Positions 45,148-55,145 of a stretch of 64,000 nucleotides of DNA are shown here, in pieces. Below the pieces are notes generated by a model. It searched no databases, was not told where the DNA came from, and was given only the letters and a program-made list of their open reading frames with translations. Each line of letters starts with the position of its first letter. Position 1 is the first letter of the stretch. The stretch is from the NCBI GenBank assembly GCA_007115705.1, contig QXEO01001030.1, forward strand, positions 229,603 through 293,602, written 5' to 3'. Source of the DNA: Dactylis glomerata. Taxonomy: Eukaryota; Streptophyta; Magnoliopsida; Poales; Poaceae. A program made the translations under genes and the position numbers.

Positions 45148-46658
45148 TGATACGTCCATTTTGCATCACTATTTTGTATCATATCTTACTGTTATTCATT
45201 GATATATTTCATATTTAGAGTTGATACTTATGTTATTTCCCTTGTTTTCACATGTTTGATGATCATCGGAGGATTTGCTGCCGGAGTCAGGATTCTGCTG
45301 GAAAAAGGACCATCAAGGGACCATATTTTGAAGATCAGGAAAATTCCATAAAAATACCAGGAAATTATATTTTCCCAGAAGACTCAGGAAGCCAGAAGGA
45401 GGAGTCGAGAGGAGCCAGGAGGGGCCCACACGCCAGGGTGGCGCGGCCTGACCCCTGGCCGCGCCAGCCCTGTGTGAGGCTGCCCTGGCCCACTTCTGGT
45501 CTCGCCCCTTCGCGTACTTCATCGTCCCCGAAAACCTAAGTCGAGGGGGGGGGCTCAGAGTTAGACACAGCCGCCTCTGCGGGGCGGAGAACACAGAGAG
45601 AGAAAAGCTCACCGGCAGGGAGAAATCTGCCAGGGAAATTCCTTCCCGGAGAGGGGAGATCGTCGCCATCGTCATCACCACCGCACCGAACTTCATCGGG
45701 ATCATCATCGTCATCATCTCCATCACCAGCACCTTCATCTCCACCATCACCACGCCATCCTGCTGTAACATCTTGAGTTGGATCTTGTTATATTCATAGG
45801 GGAAACTTTCCTGGTGTTGATTACTCTTGTAGTTGATGCTATTGAGTGGAACCGTTGAATTAAGGTTTATGTTCAGATTGTTATTTACCATTATTTCACC
45901 TCTGATCATGATCCATATGATGTCTTGTGAGTAGTTCGTTTAGTTCTTGAGGACATGGGAGAAGTCAAGATGTTAGTAGTGAATTATTGTTGAGAAATAT
46001 TTAATGGTTTGATATTGTTGTGGTGCTATTTCACTAGTGGTGTCATGTGAACGTCGACTACATGATACTTCACCATTTATGGGCCTAGTGAGATGCATTG
46101 TGTATTTGGCTACCGATTGTGGGGTTGCTGGAGTGACAGAAACCTAAACCTCCGTTGGGAAACCATTGCACCAGGGAGCGTAGGATCTTAGAGTTTAAGG
46201 CTGTGGTTAGATTTATCTTAATTACTTTCTTGTATTTGCGGATGCTTGCAAGGGGTATAATCACAAGTGTGTATTTATCCTAGTAAGGGTAGTGCGCTAG
46301 CACAGGTTCACCCCCATAACACCTATCAAACCAATAAATACTATTGGCTTTATGAAGCGAAAGCTCTTGACAGAAACTCCCGTGTGTCCTCGAGAACGTT
46401 TGGTTATTATAAGTACACAACCGGCTTGTCCTTTGCTGAAGAAAGGATTGGGCCACTTGCTGCAATTGTTACTACTGTCTTTTATTTACTCGCACTTTAT
46501 TTACTCGTATTACCAAATACCCTTGAAAACCTGTTTGCTAGTATTTACAGTGATTCCTTGATCAAAACCGCTCATCAACACCTTCTGCTCCTCGTTGGGT
46601 TCGACACTCTTATTTATCGAAAGTACTATGGTACACCCCCTATACTTGTGGGTCATCA
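45148..46658 (+). repeat. 3' LTR of Athila-like element
   Basis: 1511 bp, partner of 36223-37731, two bases longer in a G run. Ends GTGGGTCATCA before the TCCTC target duplication. Confidence 0.95.
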
Positions 46659-46663
46659 TCCTC

Positions 46664-48402
46664 TCATGAATAATACCGTGTTCCTCACAGAATTCGTCAA
46701 AGATTTTAGGAAAATACTCTCCACCACGATCCGACCTCAGACGCTTGATCTTTCTCTCTAGTTGATTTTCAACTTCGGCCTTATAAATTTTAAAGTAGTC
46801 TAAAGCTTCATCTTTAGTTCGCAACAAGTAAACATAGCAAAATCTAGTCGCATCATTAATCAATGTCATGAAATATCTCTTTTCACCTTTTGTCAACACA
46901 CCATTCATCTCGCATAGATCAGAATGTATGAGTTCTAGAGGTGCCAAGTTTCTCTCCTCGGCCGCCGTATGAGGCTTACGAGGTTGCTTCGATTGCACAC
47001 AACTATGGCACTTAGAACCTTTGGCAATAGTAAATTTCGGAATTAAACTCATGCTGGATAACCGAGACATCAAACCAAAATTAATGTGACATAAACGAGA
47101 ATGCCAAACACTGGTATCATCATTAACACCGCCACAAATATGGTTCACGGATTTATTACAGAAATCTGAAAGTGAAAAGTGGAACAAGCCTCCGCACTCA
47201 TAGCCTTTTCCAATAAATTGTCCATGCTTGGAAATGACTACCTTGTTTGACTCTAAAACAACCTTAAACTCATCTCTGCAGAGAAGGGAACCGCTAACAA
47301 GATTCTTGTTCATAGAAGGGACATGCTGCACGTTCCTCAGCTGCACGATCTTCCCCGAAGTGAACTTTAGATCTACCGTGCCAACACCACGAACAGAGGC
47401 ATGTGACCCATTGCCCATTAGGACGGAGGAATCCCGTGCGGCCTGGTAAGAAGTGAACATAGAGATGTCAGCACACACATGAACATTAGAACCCATATCA
47501 ATCCACCAAGAGGGAGATTGAAATACCGAAAGAACAGTAAATAGATTACCATACCCATCAGTATTGCTAGCAGTCACGACGTTGACATTCTTGGCCCTTT
47601 TCCCTCTGCGGTCTGCGCGTTCTAGGCAGTCCTTGGAAAAGTGGCCGGACTCTCCACAAGTGAAACAAGTTAGATCACTCCTATCCCTATTTGGCTTCTT
47701 CTTCTTGAAGGTTGTAGTCTTTACAGGCTTGTTAAAAGAGGGCTTGAAGTTCCCTTTATTCTTGCCTGAGGATTTGCCTTTCTGCTGGACAAAGTTAGCA
47801 GTAGCATGACCCTCTCCTTTCTCAGTAGTGTACTTAGCACGAGCCTTCTCCTCAACATCAAGGGACGCTATCAGATTTTCAACTGATATCTCCTGCCTCT
47901 TGTGTTTGAGAGCTGTGGCGAAGTTCCTCCATGAAGGGGGCAACTTAGCAATAATGCAACCCGCCACAAACTTGTCGGGTAAGGCACACTTAAGGAGTTC
48001 GAGCTCTTTGGCAATGCACTATATCTCATGAGCTTGTTGAACCATAGGAAGGTCCTTAGTCATCTTAAAATCATGAAAGCTCTCCATGATGTATAGTTCA
48101 CTGCCAGCATCTGCAGCACCAAACTTGGCGTCCAGTGCGTCCCAGAGCTCCTTCCCGTCTTTTATGTGCATAAACACATCACACAGACGGTCAGCAAGAA
48201 TGCTCAGAATGCATCCCACAAAGATAGTATTGGCTTCCTCAAACTTTTTCTGATCATCCTCAGACATAGTTCCTTCAGGTTTGCCTTTACTAATCTGGAA
48301 CACTTTCATCGTGGTCAGCCAAAGCTCAGCTTTGTACTGCCACCTCTTGAAGTGCACACCGGTAAATTTATCCGGCCTCAGTGCATCGGTAAAACCAGCC
48401 AT
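46664..48402 (-). pseudogene. gag-pol: Copia gag, protease and integrase N-part
   Basis: ATG at 48402 starts MAGFTDALRPDKFTGVHFKR, a standard copia gag opening. Further: LWDALDAKFGAADAGSELY, then TAG at 48019-48021 after VQQAHEI (Gln CAG likely ancestral). The frame continues in the same phase with the zinc knuckle CFTCGESGHFSKDC, the protease region WWIDMGSNVHVCAD (DTG-type motif changed to DMG), the GAG_pre-integrase part (VWHSRLCHINFGLMSRL, CHSCVQSKQPRKPH) and the integrase core HSDLCEMNG and RSDRGGEYF. It is cut at 46663 by the Athila-like insertion. The protease change and the stop mean the copy is dead. Confidence 0.93.
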
Positions 48403-48441
48403 TGATAATTCAGGAAATTGCCTACAATTAGGTTTTTGGAT

Positions 48442-49465
48442 TGTTGGATAATTAGGCACAATTTCCATGATTAATTCCAGAATATTAAACATGACAACGC
48501 TAGCTACTACCACATGTAACTCGAACATACTAGATGTACTGAACAACAAGATGAATGGAAACAAGTAGCAGTGAAACATATACTCGCAGAACATGATGAA
48601 CAGGGAAACAGCAGTACACCGCACGTACCGTTCGCTTGCAGATGTAGTCGTAGCAGTAACATTGTTGATGACAACGTTGGAGTAGACCGGTCGAAGCAGA
48701 CGGCGATGAAGACGGCGGTAGGCTGCACCACCCGACTTGGATGGAAGACGACCCGTGATGAAGAGCTTGAGTAGTCACGCAGAGCGCTTCCCAAAAACCT
48801 AATTCGCCCTCTCCCGTACAGGATCGCAAAGGCGAGTGGTTCCGGAGATCTGCTCTCCTGTTCGCCGGTGCACGCCGGCGCTTGGGATGAGGTAGACTAC
48901 GGAGGCGGCGCAAGCAGCGAGAGGTGGCAAAACCCTAGATTGATTTCAGGTGTGTGCGGTGGTAGCCGGAAAAGAGTTTATATAGGCGGCGCAACGGAGA
49001 AACCCTAGGCAATGTGGGCCACGCCCACGTCGCACGCCCGAGTCGGTTACAGCAGCCCACGATCCGGCTAGCTGTGACGCGTCCGTCAAGGACTCGGTCA
49101 AACGCTCGGTTTTCCTGTGCAGCAAAAAGATAAGCTCGGCTCCGAGGCTCAATTCCGCAAAGCGCGGCGCGCGCGCGCATGTCGTGTCGAGTCGAGACGA
49201 GACGAGCGAGGAGGAGGAGGAGGAGCGCGCGTGTGGCACTTCTCTTCTCACTCACTTACCAAGTGGTGCAACACCCCACCTTATATGTTGGTCTACATCT
49301 CTCCCAACTTTCCATGTGGGACTAAACTTAGCTCCCACCCCTTGCCTTTGTGCAGCCAAAAACTTGGGCTGCATTCCAAATGGGCTCACACACATGGGTT
49401 TTGAGATTTCTAGGAATTTCTGAAATCTATTATGGACTCATATGAAAAGGCCCAATATTTCAACA
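48442..49465 (-). repeat. Copia 5' LTR
   Basis: 1024 bp, partner of 25162-26211. Minus-strand TATATAAA at 48977-48984. I do not find a standard initiator-Met primer site directly inside it; the adjoining sequence is ATCCAAAAACC. Confidence 0.92.
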
Positions 49466-49528
49466 ACGACGACTATCGACCTGAAGCGCTGCAAGCAAAG
49501 CGGAAAGAAAGTAGCATGAAGGTAGTAC
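49466..49528 (-). other. Remaining 5' part of the TBL pseudogene intron
   Basis: Sixty-three bp from the GTAC donor (49528) to the copia insertion, including the second ACGAC copy (49466-49470). Confidence 0.85.
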
Positions 49529-49966
49529 CTTGGCCAGGATGCACATGAGGGACTACATGTGGTTGCGCGTGACGGAGTCCCCGACGAAGGCCATGGACTT
49601 GCCGCGGATGAGGCGGAGGAACACGGCGGCGTCGAACCGAGGGAGCTCGCAGCTGTGGGGCTGCCACCTCCACCCGAGGATGGACTCCATCGCCGGCTTG
49701 CCGTACTTCATGCAGTTCTGCCGCCCGTCCATCAGCGGGCACGTCGCGTTGGTGTAGTAGGGCCCGACCGAGTCGGGCACCCACTCGCCCTTGCCCACAT
49801 CGCACGCAGCGGAGGAGGCTGGGGTGTCGGGCACGTCGATGAACCGCTCAATGTTCAGCCACGAGGGGATCGATTCGGTGAAGACGATGATTAGGAGGAG
49901 GATGAGGAGCAGCCCGCTGGCGGAAGCTGCCTTCCGGACGATTTGATTGTTAGGCTTCACCTTCAT
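49529..49966 (-). pseudogene. TBL pseudogene, exon 1 (5' half)
   Basis: N-terminal half of the TBL gene whose exon 2 is at 24350-25117. ATG at 49966 starts MKVKPNNQIVRKAASASG. A membrane anchor LLLILLLIIVF (residues about 19-29) is followed by the TBL domain: CDVGKGEWVPDSVGPYYTN, LGWRWQPHSCELPRFDAAVF and the GDS motif FVGDSVTRNH. TAG at 49553-49555 (codon 138, Gln CAG expected) follows the GDS block; the exon then ends SLMCILAK at a GTAC donor. The codons of the two exons add to 401, a normal TBL length. Confidence 0.92.
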
Positions 49967-50307
49967 CGCGGAGGCAAGCTCAGAGGGAGGCAGAACGAAC
50001 TGATGGTTTCGTTCATCTAGGTTTCTTCTTCTCCTTTTAGTGGGAGCTCGGCTGTCTAGAATACGACTTGATCGAGCGCGTAGCTGCGGCTACTCACAGA
50101 AAATCAACACTCTTGAAACCTCGTTTTGCACAAGCATATTTGAGTGGACTGAGGAGTACATTAATTAATTTAGAGAAACCACTCTGTTCACCGAATCATG
50201 TCAGATCCTCTTCCATTTTAGTAATCCCCACGCATTAGCGCTAGCAACCCACTGCCACTTTTTTGTTGTTGAAATGGAATCCACTTTATTAAGCGAAAAC
50301 ACTGTTA
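49967..50307 (-). other. Upstream flank of the TBL pseudogene
   Basis: Former 5' UTR and promoter of the minus-strand gene. No other gene seen; a TATA box could not be placed with confidence. Confidence 0.35.
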
Positions 50308-50905
50308 GAGCAAGTATAATAAAGCCTACTCAGCAGGCTACAAGGCTTGCCATGTCATCAAAAGCTGATTTGGAAGAGAGAGAACGAAGGAGAGAGAATG
50401 GAGCCGGCGATACATGGAGCCCCCGGCTATAGCACATGCATCGAGGAAAGAAGCTATCATTGCAGCCTAGGCCCAGTAGGAGACAAGCATTGTACAATTA
50501 CTTTTTGTAAAGCCCTTTCACAATGCATAGTTTCTTAGCACGTTTTCATAGGAGTAATTAAAACTTAAGATACAACTTCTACAATGTATTGTCTCTTAAA
50601 GGTTGTCTCTTAATTAATGATTTTGGTCTCATGTATACATATGATTGGACTAGAAACAATATTTGCCTATGAACTTGTGCAAGTGTTGTATCTTAGCTAA
50701 GCTACAACACCACTCTCTTTCCTCATTTAATCTAGTGCCACATAAGCAAAGTACCTAGGATACCTCGCTAAGAAACCCCCATTGTGAAAGGCCTTAATAG
50801 CCTGTCCTATAGCTAGCTTATTATATGAATGGGCTATATGAAGACTCTAAATATGATGTGGCATAGCTATAGAGCCAACAACCGGCTCTTCTATTAATCT
50901 TGCTC
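50308..50905. mobile_element. Tourist-type (PIF/Harbinger) MITE, TSD TTA
   Basis: Ends GAGCAAGTATAATAAAGCC and, at the right, a diverged inverted copy ending AATCTTGCTC. TTA flanks it on both sides (50305-50307 and 50906-50908). It is 598 bp including a nested MITE of 284 bp, so the original was about 310 bp. Confidence 0.8.
50511..50794. mobile_element. Nested MITE, 284 bp, TSD TAA
   Basis: TIRs AGCCCTTTCACAATG and CATTGTGAAAGGCCT, with a further inverted match at TTTCTTAGC/GCTAAGAAA. TAA lies on both sides (50508-50510 and 50795-50797). Another Tourist-type family inserted in the first MITE. Confidence 0.8.
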
Positions 50906-50908
50906 TTA

Positions 50909-51093
50909 GGTACGCGGCGAGAGAGATTGCTATATATATTAGTTGAATGTCCATGCGTTGCTACAGAATTCAATCCAAGACGAAAATGATCTCGACCAGT
51001 CTATTTGTTCGGTTGGATAGGTAATTGTAACATAATGTATATTTTTCATCCACAAACTATTAGACAAAGATTATCCATGCTTAATAAATCTAT
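50909..51093. other. Spacer before the Mutator-like element
   Basis: AT-rich; holds a GTTGAATGTCCATGCGTTGC word resembling a decayed Helitron 3' end in reverse, without a clean CTAG end. Confidence 0.3.
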
Positions 51094-51102
51094 AAGTTAA
51101 AA

Positions 51103-51205
51103 GGGATTTCTATTTTCGTGCCCTCGGGTCCTTAGTTGTACTCAGTTTTCCCTAGCTCGTTAGTTTTTCCTCAGTTTTCCCCAAGCCGTTGTCTAAAACC
51201 CTCAG
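51103..51205 (+). repeat. Left TIR of the Mutator-like element
   Basis: Inverted match to 55966-56066. Contains GTACTCAGTTTTCCC and TTTTTCCTCAGTTTTCCCC. Confidence 0.92.
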
Positions 51206-51648
51206 AAGGAGCTCGGACGGGAGGATTCCCGTTTAGTTGACCGTTTCCGTGCTGACGTGTGGGGCCGCGTCGTGTGGGGCTGGTAGAAAGGGACCGCGTG
51301 GGACAGGACGAGACCGCGTTTGGTTGTACGTGAGAGCTCGGTTCTGTCTCTCTCGGGCCAAATTGGCATTGCCTTTTTAGAGCGCCTTTTCAGAGCGTCT
51401 TTTTCCCCTCTCTCTCTGTAACAGTTCTCTCTCGTTTCACCAAATTAGTATCAAATCTAGAGAAGCTTCTATTTCTGTCTTTCTTCAATGATTGTTGCCT
51501 TTTGGCCCTCGTTTTTTGCCCAATATGGTAACAAATCTAGTAGCAAATCTAGAAGCTAGTATAGGATAAATTCACAGCAGCATAATAAATCCAGAAAACT
51601 AAGTATAATACATAAACTGTATACAACAGCCAATAACGAATCTGTTCT

Positions 51649-53057
51649 TCATTCCTCATATATTTCGTCGTCGCTACATTCCATGAGATGAAGGAAATAT
51701 TCACTGAACTCCTTCCGTCTGCAGTGTGCAGCCAATACATCCTCCAAACGGTATGGCCTTTGTTCATTTTTCGGACCATATTCTATTCTATCCACACGTC
51801 GTGGCCACTCTTCCCAGGCCTTTCTATCATCAGAGTACTCTCTCATATAACCCAAATCCGCGTAGTAGATGCAGCCAGGTCGAACTATCGGGTGCACTCT
51901 GGTGTCGGTGGAGATACACCAGATAAAATTGACGAAGAGGGCACGACTGCCAATGTTACTGACGGCATGGAGAGAGCGGCTCTCAGTGTCCACACGGTAC
52001 ACCAATAGTTGACCTTCCTCCAAATGCCTGTTGTCGTCAGTGCTGCCGCCCAACAACACAAGCAGCAGATCACCATCCGACTCCACAAGGTAGAACTTGG
52101 AATCATAATCATTTCCAAGTTCTGGAAATGAAAATAGTGTCTTCATGTTGACAGTGCTCGCGCGCTGCTCCAACTGGATATTGTTGGTGCACACTAATCT
52201 TCCGAACTCATTCACAGCTATTGCATACAATTCACCATTGAACGGGGTAATGCAACACAGAGAATGGTCCTCGATCGTAAATCTTCCTTCTCCCTAATCA
52301 TCTACATCTATATCCTTAGTTAGAGAGCTCTTATTGACCCAAGCAATTTCATTGGGGTAACCTGTGCAAATGAAGACCATAGTCGGGGACTTCATTACAG
52401 CGACTGACTTCACAATCATAGATGACATCTACGCCTCAAACGTAGCGTTCAATGTCTTTGTTAGTGGGTTCAGAAGCCGTATCTTGTGCGGCTGGTTCTT
52501 CTGGGCAAGCACGATGACGCCACGGTAAAAGCCGACGAAGTAGTATCTAAAAGGGAGTTGATGAAGATAACATTCAGCACTAAGATGTTTACGATTGAAA
52601 ATAAAAATAGATTAACTCTATAGATATGGAGGAATTTGAACCTTGCATGAACTTCCGTTAGATCGATGGTGATGTAGCGGGATGTGCGGAGGTTGAGGAA
52701 GGAGAACTCATCGGCGCGTGGAAGGGCGTGTTCTACCATGATCCATTCGTGCAGGTACACGTCGGGCTCAGGTAGATCTGAGCGCCAATTTGTACAAACT
52801 TGCCTCAAAGCAGCGTAGGTGTCCACGTACTCCTCGTTCGCCAGTAAGCAGTCGCCGATCTTGTGAAGTGGTCCGTCACCCTTAAGAGAGGCCCAGTTCA
52901 CGGAGGCGCCGCGCTTGGATGCGCCGCCCTCGGATGCGACGGGCTCGGCGGCGACGGGCTCGGATGCGACGGGCTTGGAGGCAATGGGCTCGGAGGTGAT
53001 GGGCTCGGAGGCGACGCGCTCGGGGGCGACGGCCGCCGGCGCATTCTTCTTCTCCAT
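51649..53057 (-). pseudogene. F-box/DUF295 (KIB-type) gene with two in-frame stops
   Basis: DUF295 proteins are plant F-box adaptors of SCF ubiquitin ligases with a C-terminal beta-propeller-like domain. Exon 1 is 52642-53057, the intron 52547-52641 (95 bp, GTTCAA to TTTTAG) and exon 2 51649-52546; 437 codons. The N-terminus is a low-complexity ASEPV-type repeat, followed by an F-box-like segment (IGDCLLANEEYVDTYAALRQ and VCTNWRSDLPEP). Across the splice the frame reads RYYFVGFYRGVIVLAQ, then KIRLLNPLTKTL and near the end ALFVNFIWCISTDTRV and VRPGCIYYAD, all typical of DUF295. TAG codons at 52429-52431 and 52294-52296 interrupt it. The clean splice sites and open rest suggest recent inactivation. 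It lies inside the Mutator-like element. Confidence 0.82.
52917..53030 (-). repeat. 15-bp coding minisatellite in the F-box gene
   Basis: About seven imperfect copies of a GGCTCGGAGGCGACG-type unit, encoding the ASEPV/ASEPI repeats of the N-terminus. Confidence 0.8.
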
Positions 53058-53315
53058 CGCCAGAAGGGGAGCGCGCGTAGGGTGGCTGGGGTTTTTTTGG
53101 ATTTGGAGAAGGTGATGGGACGTGAGAGGCGTGGTTGCGTGCGTGAGTTATAATGAGACTGTGTGCAGAGGGAGGGAGAGAGGGGCTCTGTACTGGGAAA
53201 GTGACGGTTCGTCTCAGCAGTTGACGTTTGGTCTCAACACGCGCACCGCGCGGCTAACGGCTGCTCACCGCGACATGCGTCCGTGGGACTGCACGTCTGC
53301 ACCGTTACGTGTACT

Positions 53316-53420
53316 CAGTTCTATCCTCGAGTCTTACACTGGAAAAATATATGTACTCAGTTTTCCCCTCGAGTACTAATACTGGCTAGTGCAATATACT
53401 CAGTTTTACCCTCAAGTGTC
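53316..53420 (+). repeat. Three TIR-like ACTCAGTTTTACCC motifs inside the Mutator-like element
   Basis: GTACTCAGTTCTATCCTCGA, GTACTCAGTTTTCCCCTCGA and TACTCAGTTTTACCCTCAAG occur in a row; a fourth is at about 53840. The same words sit in the outer TIRs, so these may be remnants of internal TIR ends or transposase-binding repeats. Confidence 0.7.
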
Positions 53421-54050
53421 TGGTCAACAGAGAGTCAACAAATGAGATTAAGCTATCTAATTGAGTCATTTCATGTGCAAAAAAATTCAAAAAAATAAAA
53501 TCATAGTGCCTCCTACTCATGGAGTCTTGTTACGCGACCTGCCACGTAGACAATCATATATAAATCAAGTTTTAACACAAATGGCCACTTCTCAAATCAC
53601 TAGTAGCTATGAAGGTTCATGGCTTTCCACTCAAACCCCTTCTCAAAACATCTATACCTAAAACATAGTTTGTCTGAATGAGGCCATAATTTTTACACTC
53701 ATGTATATTTGAATTGCTAATACTTTGAGGTAGGCCAACCTGGGTTTCATTGTACAAAATATGTGTTTTTCTTTTTCTAAATCTCTTATTTGAATTCCTT
53801 AGCCTGTTTACTATTTACTTGCCCTTGTATCCTTGATACTACTCAGTTTTACCCTCTCCCTTCTCACAGAAGCCCAAACTTGGCCTGATTGGTCGAGCTG
53901 TTGTCACACGGATCGTGCCCACCTACCGTCGATCCTATGATCTAACGGGCAGGATTGTGCCACCCTCTCTCTATCTATCGGTGGCAAACTACTACCCCTC
54001 TATGTATGCTAAATAACGAGTTTGCCACCGGATTCAACAAGTTTGGTAAT
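53421..54050. other. Spacer between the two gene modules of the Mutator-like element
   Basis: No supported gene. Includes one more ACTCAGTTTTACCCTC motif near 53839-53856. Confidence 0.5.
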
Positions 54051-54289
54051 CACGAATTTCTTGTAGGCATTACTTTTCACGGTAAAATGATAAACTATCA
54101 CGAATTTCCATTTCTTGTAGGCATTACTTTTCACGGTAAAATGATAAACTATCACGCATTTCCATTTCTTTTAGGCATTACTTTTCACGATGAAATGATA
54201 AACTATCACGAATTTCCTTTAGGCATTACTTTTCACGGTAAAATAATAAACTATCACGAATTTCCATTTCTTTTAGGCATTACTTTTTT
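54051..54289 (+). repeat. Minisatellite, about 54-bp unit, about 4.5 copies
   Basis: Units run CACGAATTTCCATTTCTTTT, AGGCATTACTTTTCACGG, TAAAATGATAAACTAT with small indels in the first and fourth copies. Because 54 is a multiple of 3 the repeat is open in one frame (GITFHGKMINYHEFPF), but there is no evidence that it is translated. It is followed by three copies of a CCCACAACGGTCATCTC-type word (54306-54388). Confidence 0.88.
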
Positions 54290-54364
54290 GTTGAGATATA
54301 AACACCCACAACGGTCATCTCCTCCTTAATTTATTGTGTAAACCCCACAACGGTCATCTCTCCC

Positions 54365-54371
54365 TTATAAA
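54365..54371 (+). promoter_or_regulatory. Possible TATA box of the B3 gene
   Basis: TTATAAA about 98 bp upstream of the B3 ATG, followed by two tandem 21-bp CTGCCTCTCTCTTCTTCGTT-type units (about 54408-54449) that would form a pyrimidine-rich 5' UTR. Confidence 0.45.
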
Positions 54372-54468
54372 CCCCCACAACGGCCATCCCTCATGTCAAT
54401 AGGTTCTGCCTCTCTCTTCTTCGTTTCTGCCTCTCTCTTCTTCGTTCAGATACACTTGATCCATTGCC

Positions 54469-55068
54469 ATGGCTTCCACATCTCGGACGCCGACCGGAAG
54501 TGGAAGGGGAAAGGGAAGGGGAAGGGGAAGGGGCGGCCTGGGTGGTGGATCATTATCATTGCCACCACCACCGTCAACACTGCCATTGATCATAGAGGAG
54601 TTCTTAATCGTCATCTATGAAGACCCTTTGGCCAAGAAGGTACGTACGCATTCCCACATATATGATGCATGTGATTAATTATGTGCATGTTCCAAAAAGC
54701 CTTTAATTTCAAACGATCGGCGCTCGATCTCTTTGCAGGCACTCCCACAAAAGTTTGCGGACTATCTTGATGGCCAGGAGCCCACAAAGGTGTATCTACG
54801 AGCAGCTGACTGCGGTCCTCGTCTCTGGACCGTCGAGGTCCTATTTGACGGACAAGGCCGGATGTACCTCGACAAGGGCTGGGAGAATTTCGCCATCGCG
54901 CATGGTGTGGATTTCGGCTACATCCTACACTTCAAATATGAAGGCGATGATGTGCTCACAGTGAAGGTGTTCGACGTAACATTGTGCAGGAAGTACTACT
55001 ACACGGACGACGAAGATACTGACGATGAAAGCGACGACGACGTGAAGCCATGCATCCATCCCCTTTAG
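54469..55068 (+). CDS. B3-domain DNA-binding protein, two exons, apparently intact
   Basis: Predicted nuclear protein of 166 residues. Exon 1 is 54469-54639, the intron 54640-54738 (GTACGT to TTGCAG, phase 0) and exon 2 54739-55068. ATG in good context (TTGCCATGG) begins MASTSRTPTGSGRGKGRGRG, a Gly/Arg-rich basic tail. The B3 fold spans roughly residues 45-135: FLIVIYEDPLAKK, then LPQKFADYLDG, WTVEVLFDGQGRMYLDKGWE, NFAIAHGVDFGYILHFKY and LTVKVFD. An acidic tail follows (YYTDDEDTDDESDDD). The type is REM-like; small single-B3 proteins are common in grasses. No stop or frameshift is seen. It lies within a Mutator-like element, so it may be a captured copy; expression is unknown. Confidence 0.85.
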
Positions 55069-55145
55069 ATAAGGGGATTATGACCAAGAATATATATGTA
55101 GCTTTATATGCATCGATTTAGAGATCTAGCTATTTTCTATATATT

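Larger units (their letters stand above)
36223..46658 (+). mobile_element. Athila-like Ty3/gypsy element, 10.4 kb, TSD TCCTC
   Basis: LTRs at 36223-37731 (1509 bp) and 45148-46658 (1511 bp), exact TSD TCCTC (36218-36222 and 46659-46663), inserted in the copia integrase and opposite to it. PBS at 37743, gag-protease and pol frames, an extra ORF in env position and a polypurine tract before the 3' LTR. LTRs start TGATACGTCC and end GTGGGTCATCA. I count about 17 substitutions between the LTRs (about 1.1 percent). One stop in gag/pol and one frameshift near the pol end are the only coding defects seen. Confidence 0.95.
25162..49465 (-). mobile_element. Ty1/copia retrotransposon with two gypsy elements nested inside
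   Basis: LTRs at 25162-26211 and 48442-49465 with an exact TSD ACGAC on both sides (25157-25161 and 49466-49470). LTRs start TGTTGAAATATTGG and end TTATCCAACA in the minus orientation. Without its guests the element is about 6.6 kb. Gag, protease and integrase N-part are at 46659-48402, integrase C-part and RT at 34684-36222, RT end and RNase H at 26752-27398. The order protease, integrase, RT is the copia order. The LTRs differ by roughly 35-40 substitutions per kb plus indels (my hand count), so this is the oldest of the three insertions. Confidence 0.95.

Noticed and set aside
50933..50965. Reverse Helitron-like 3' end (GTTGAATGTCCATGCGTTGC)
   Set aside because: Lacks a CTAG end and no matching TC start was found; at best a decayed end.
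54393..54620. Frames overlapping exon 1 of the B3 gene
   Set aside because: Shadow frames of the GGAAGG-rich exon; the B3 frame explains the region with splice sites.
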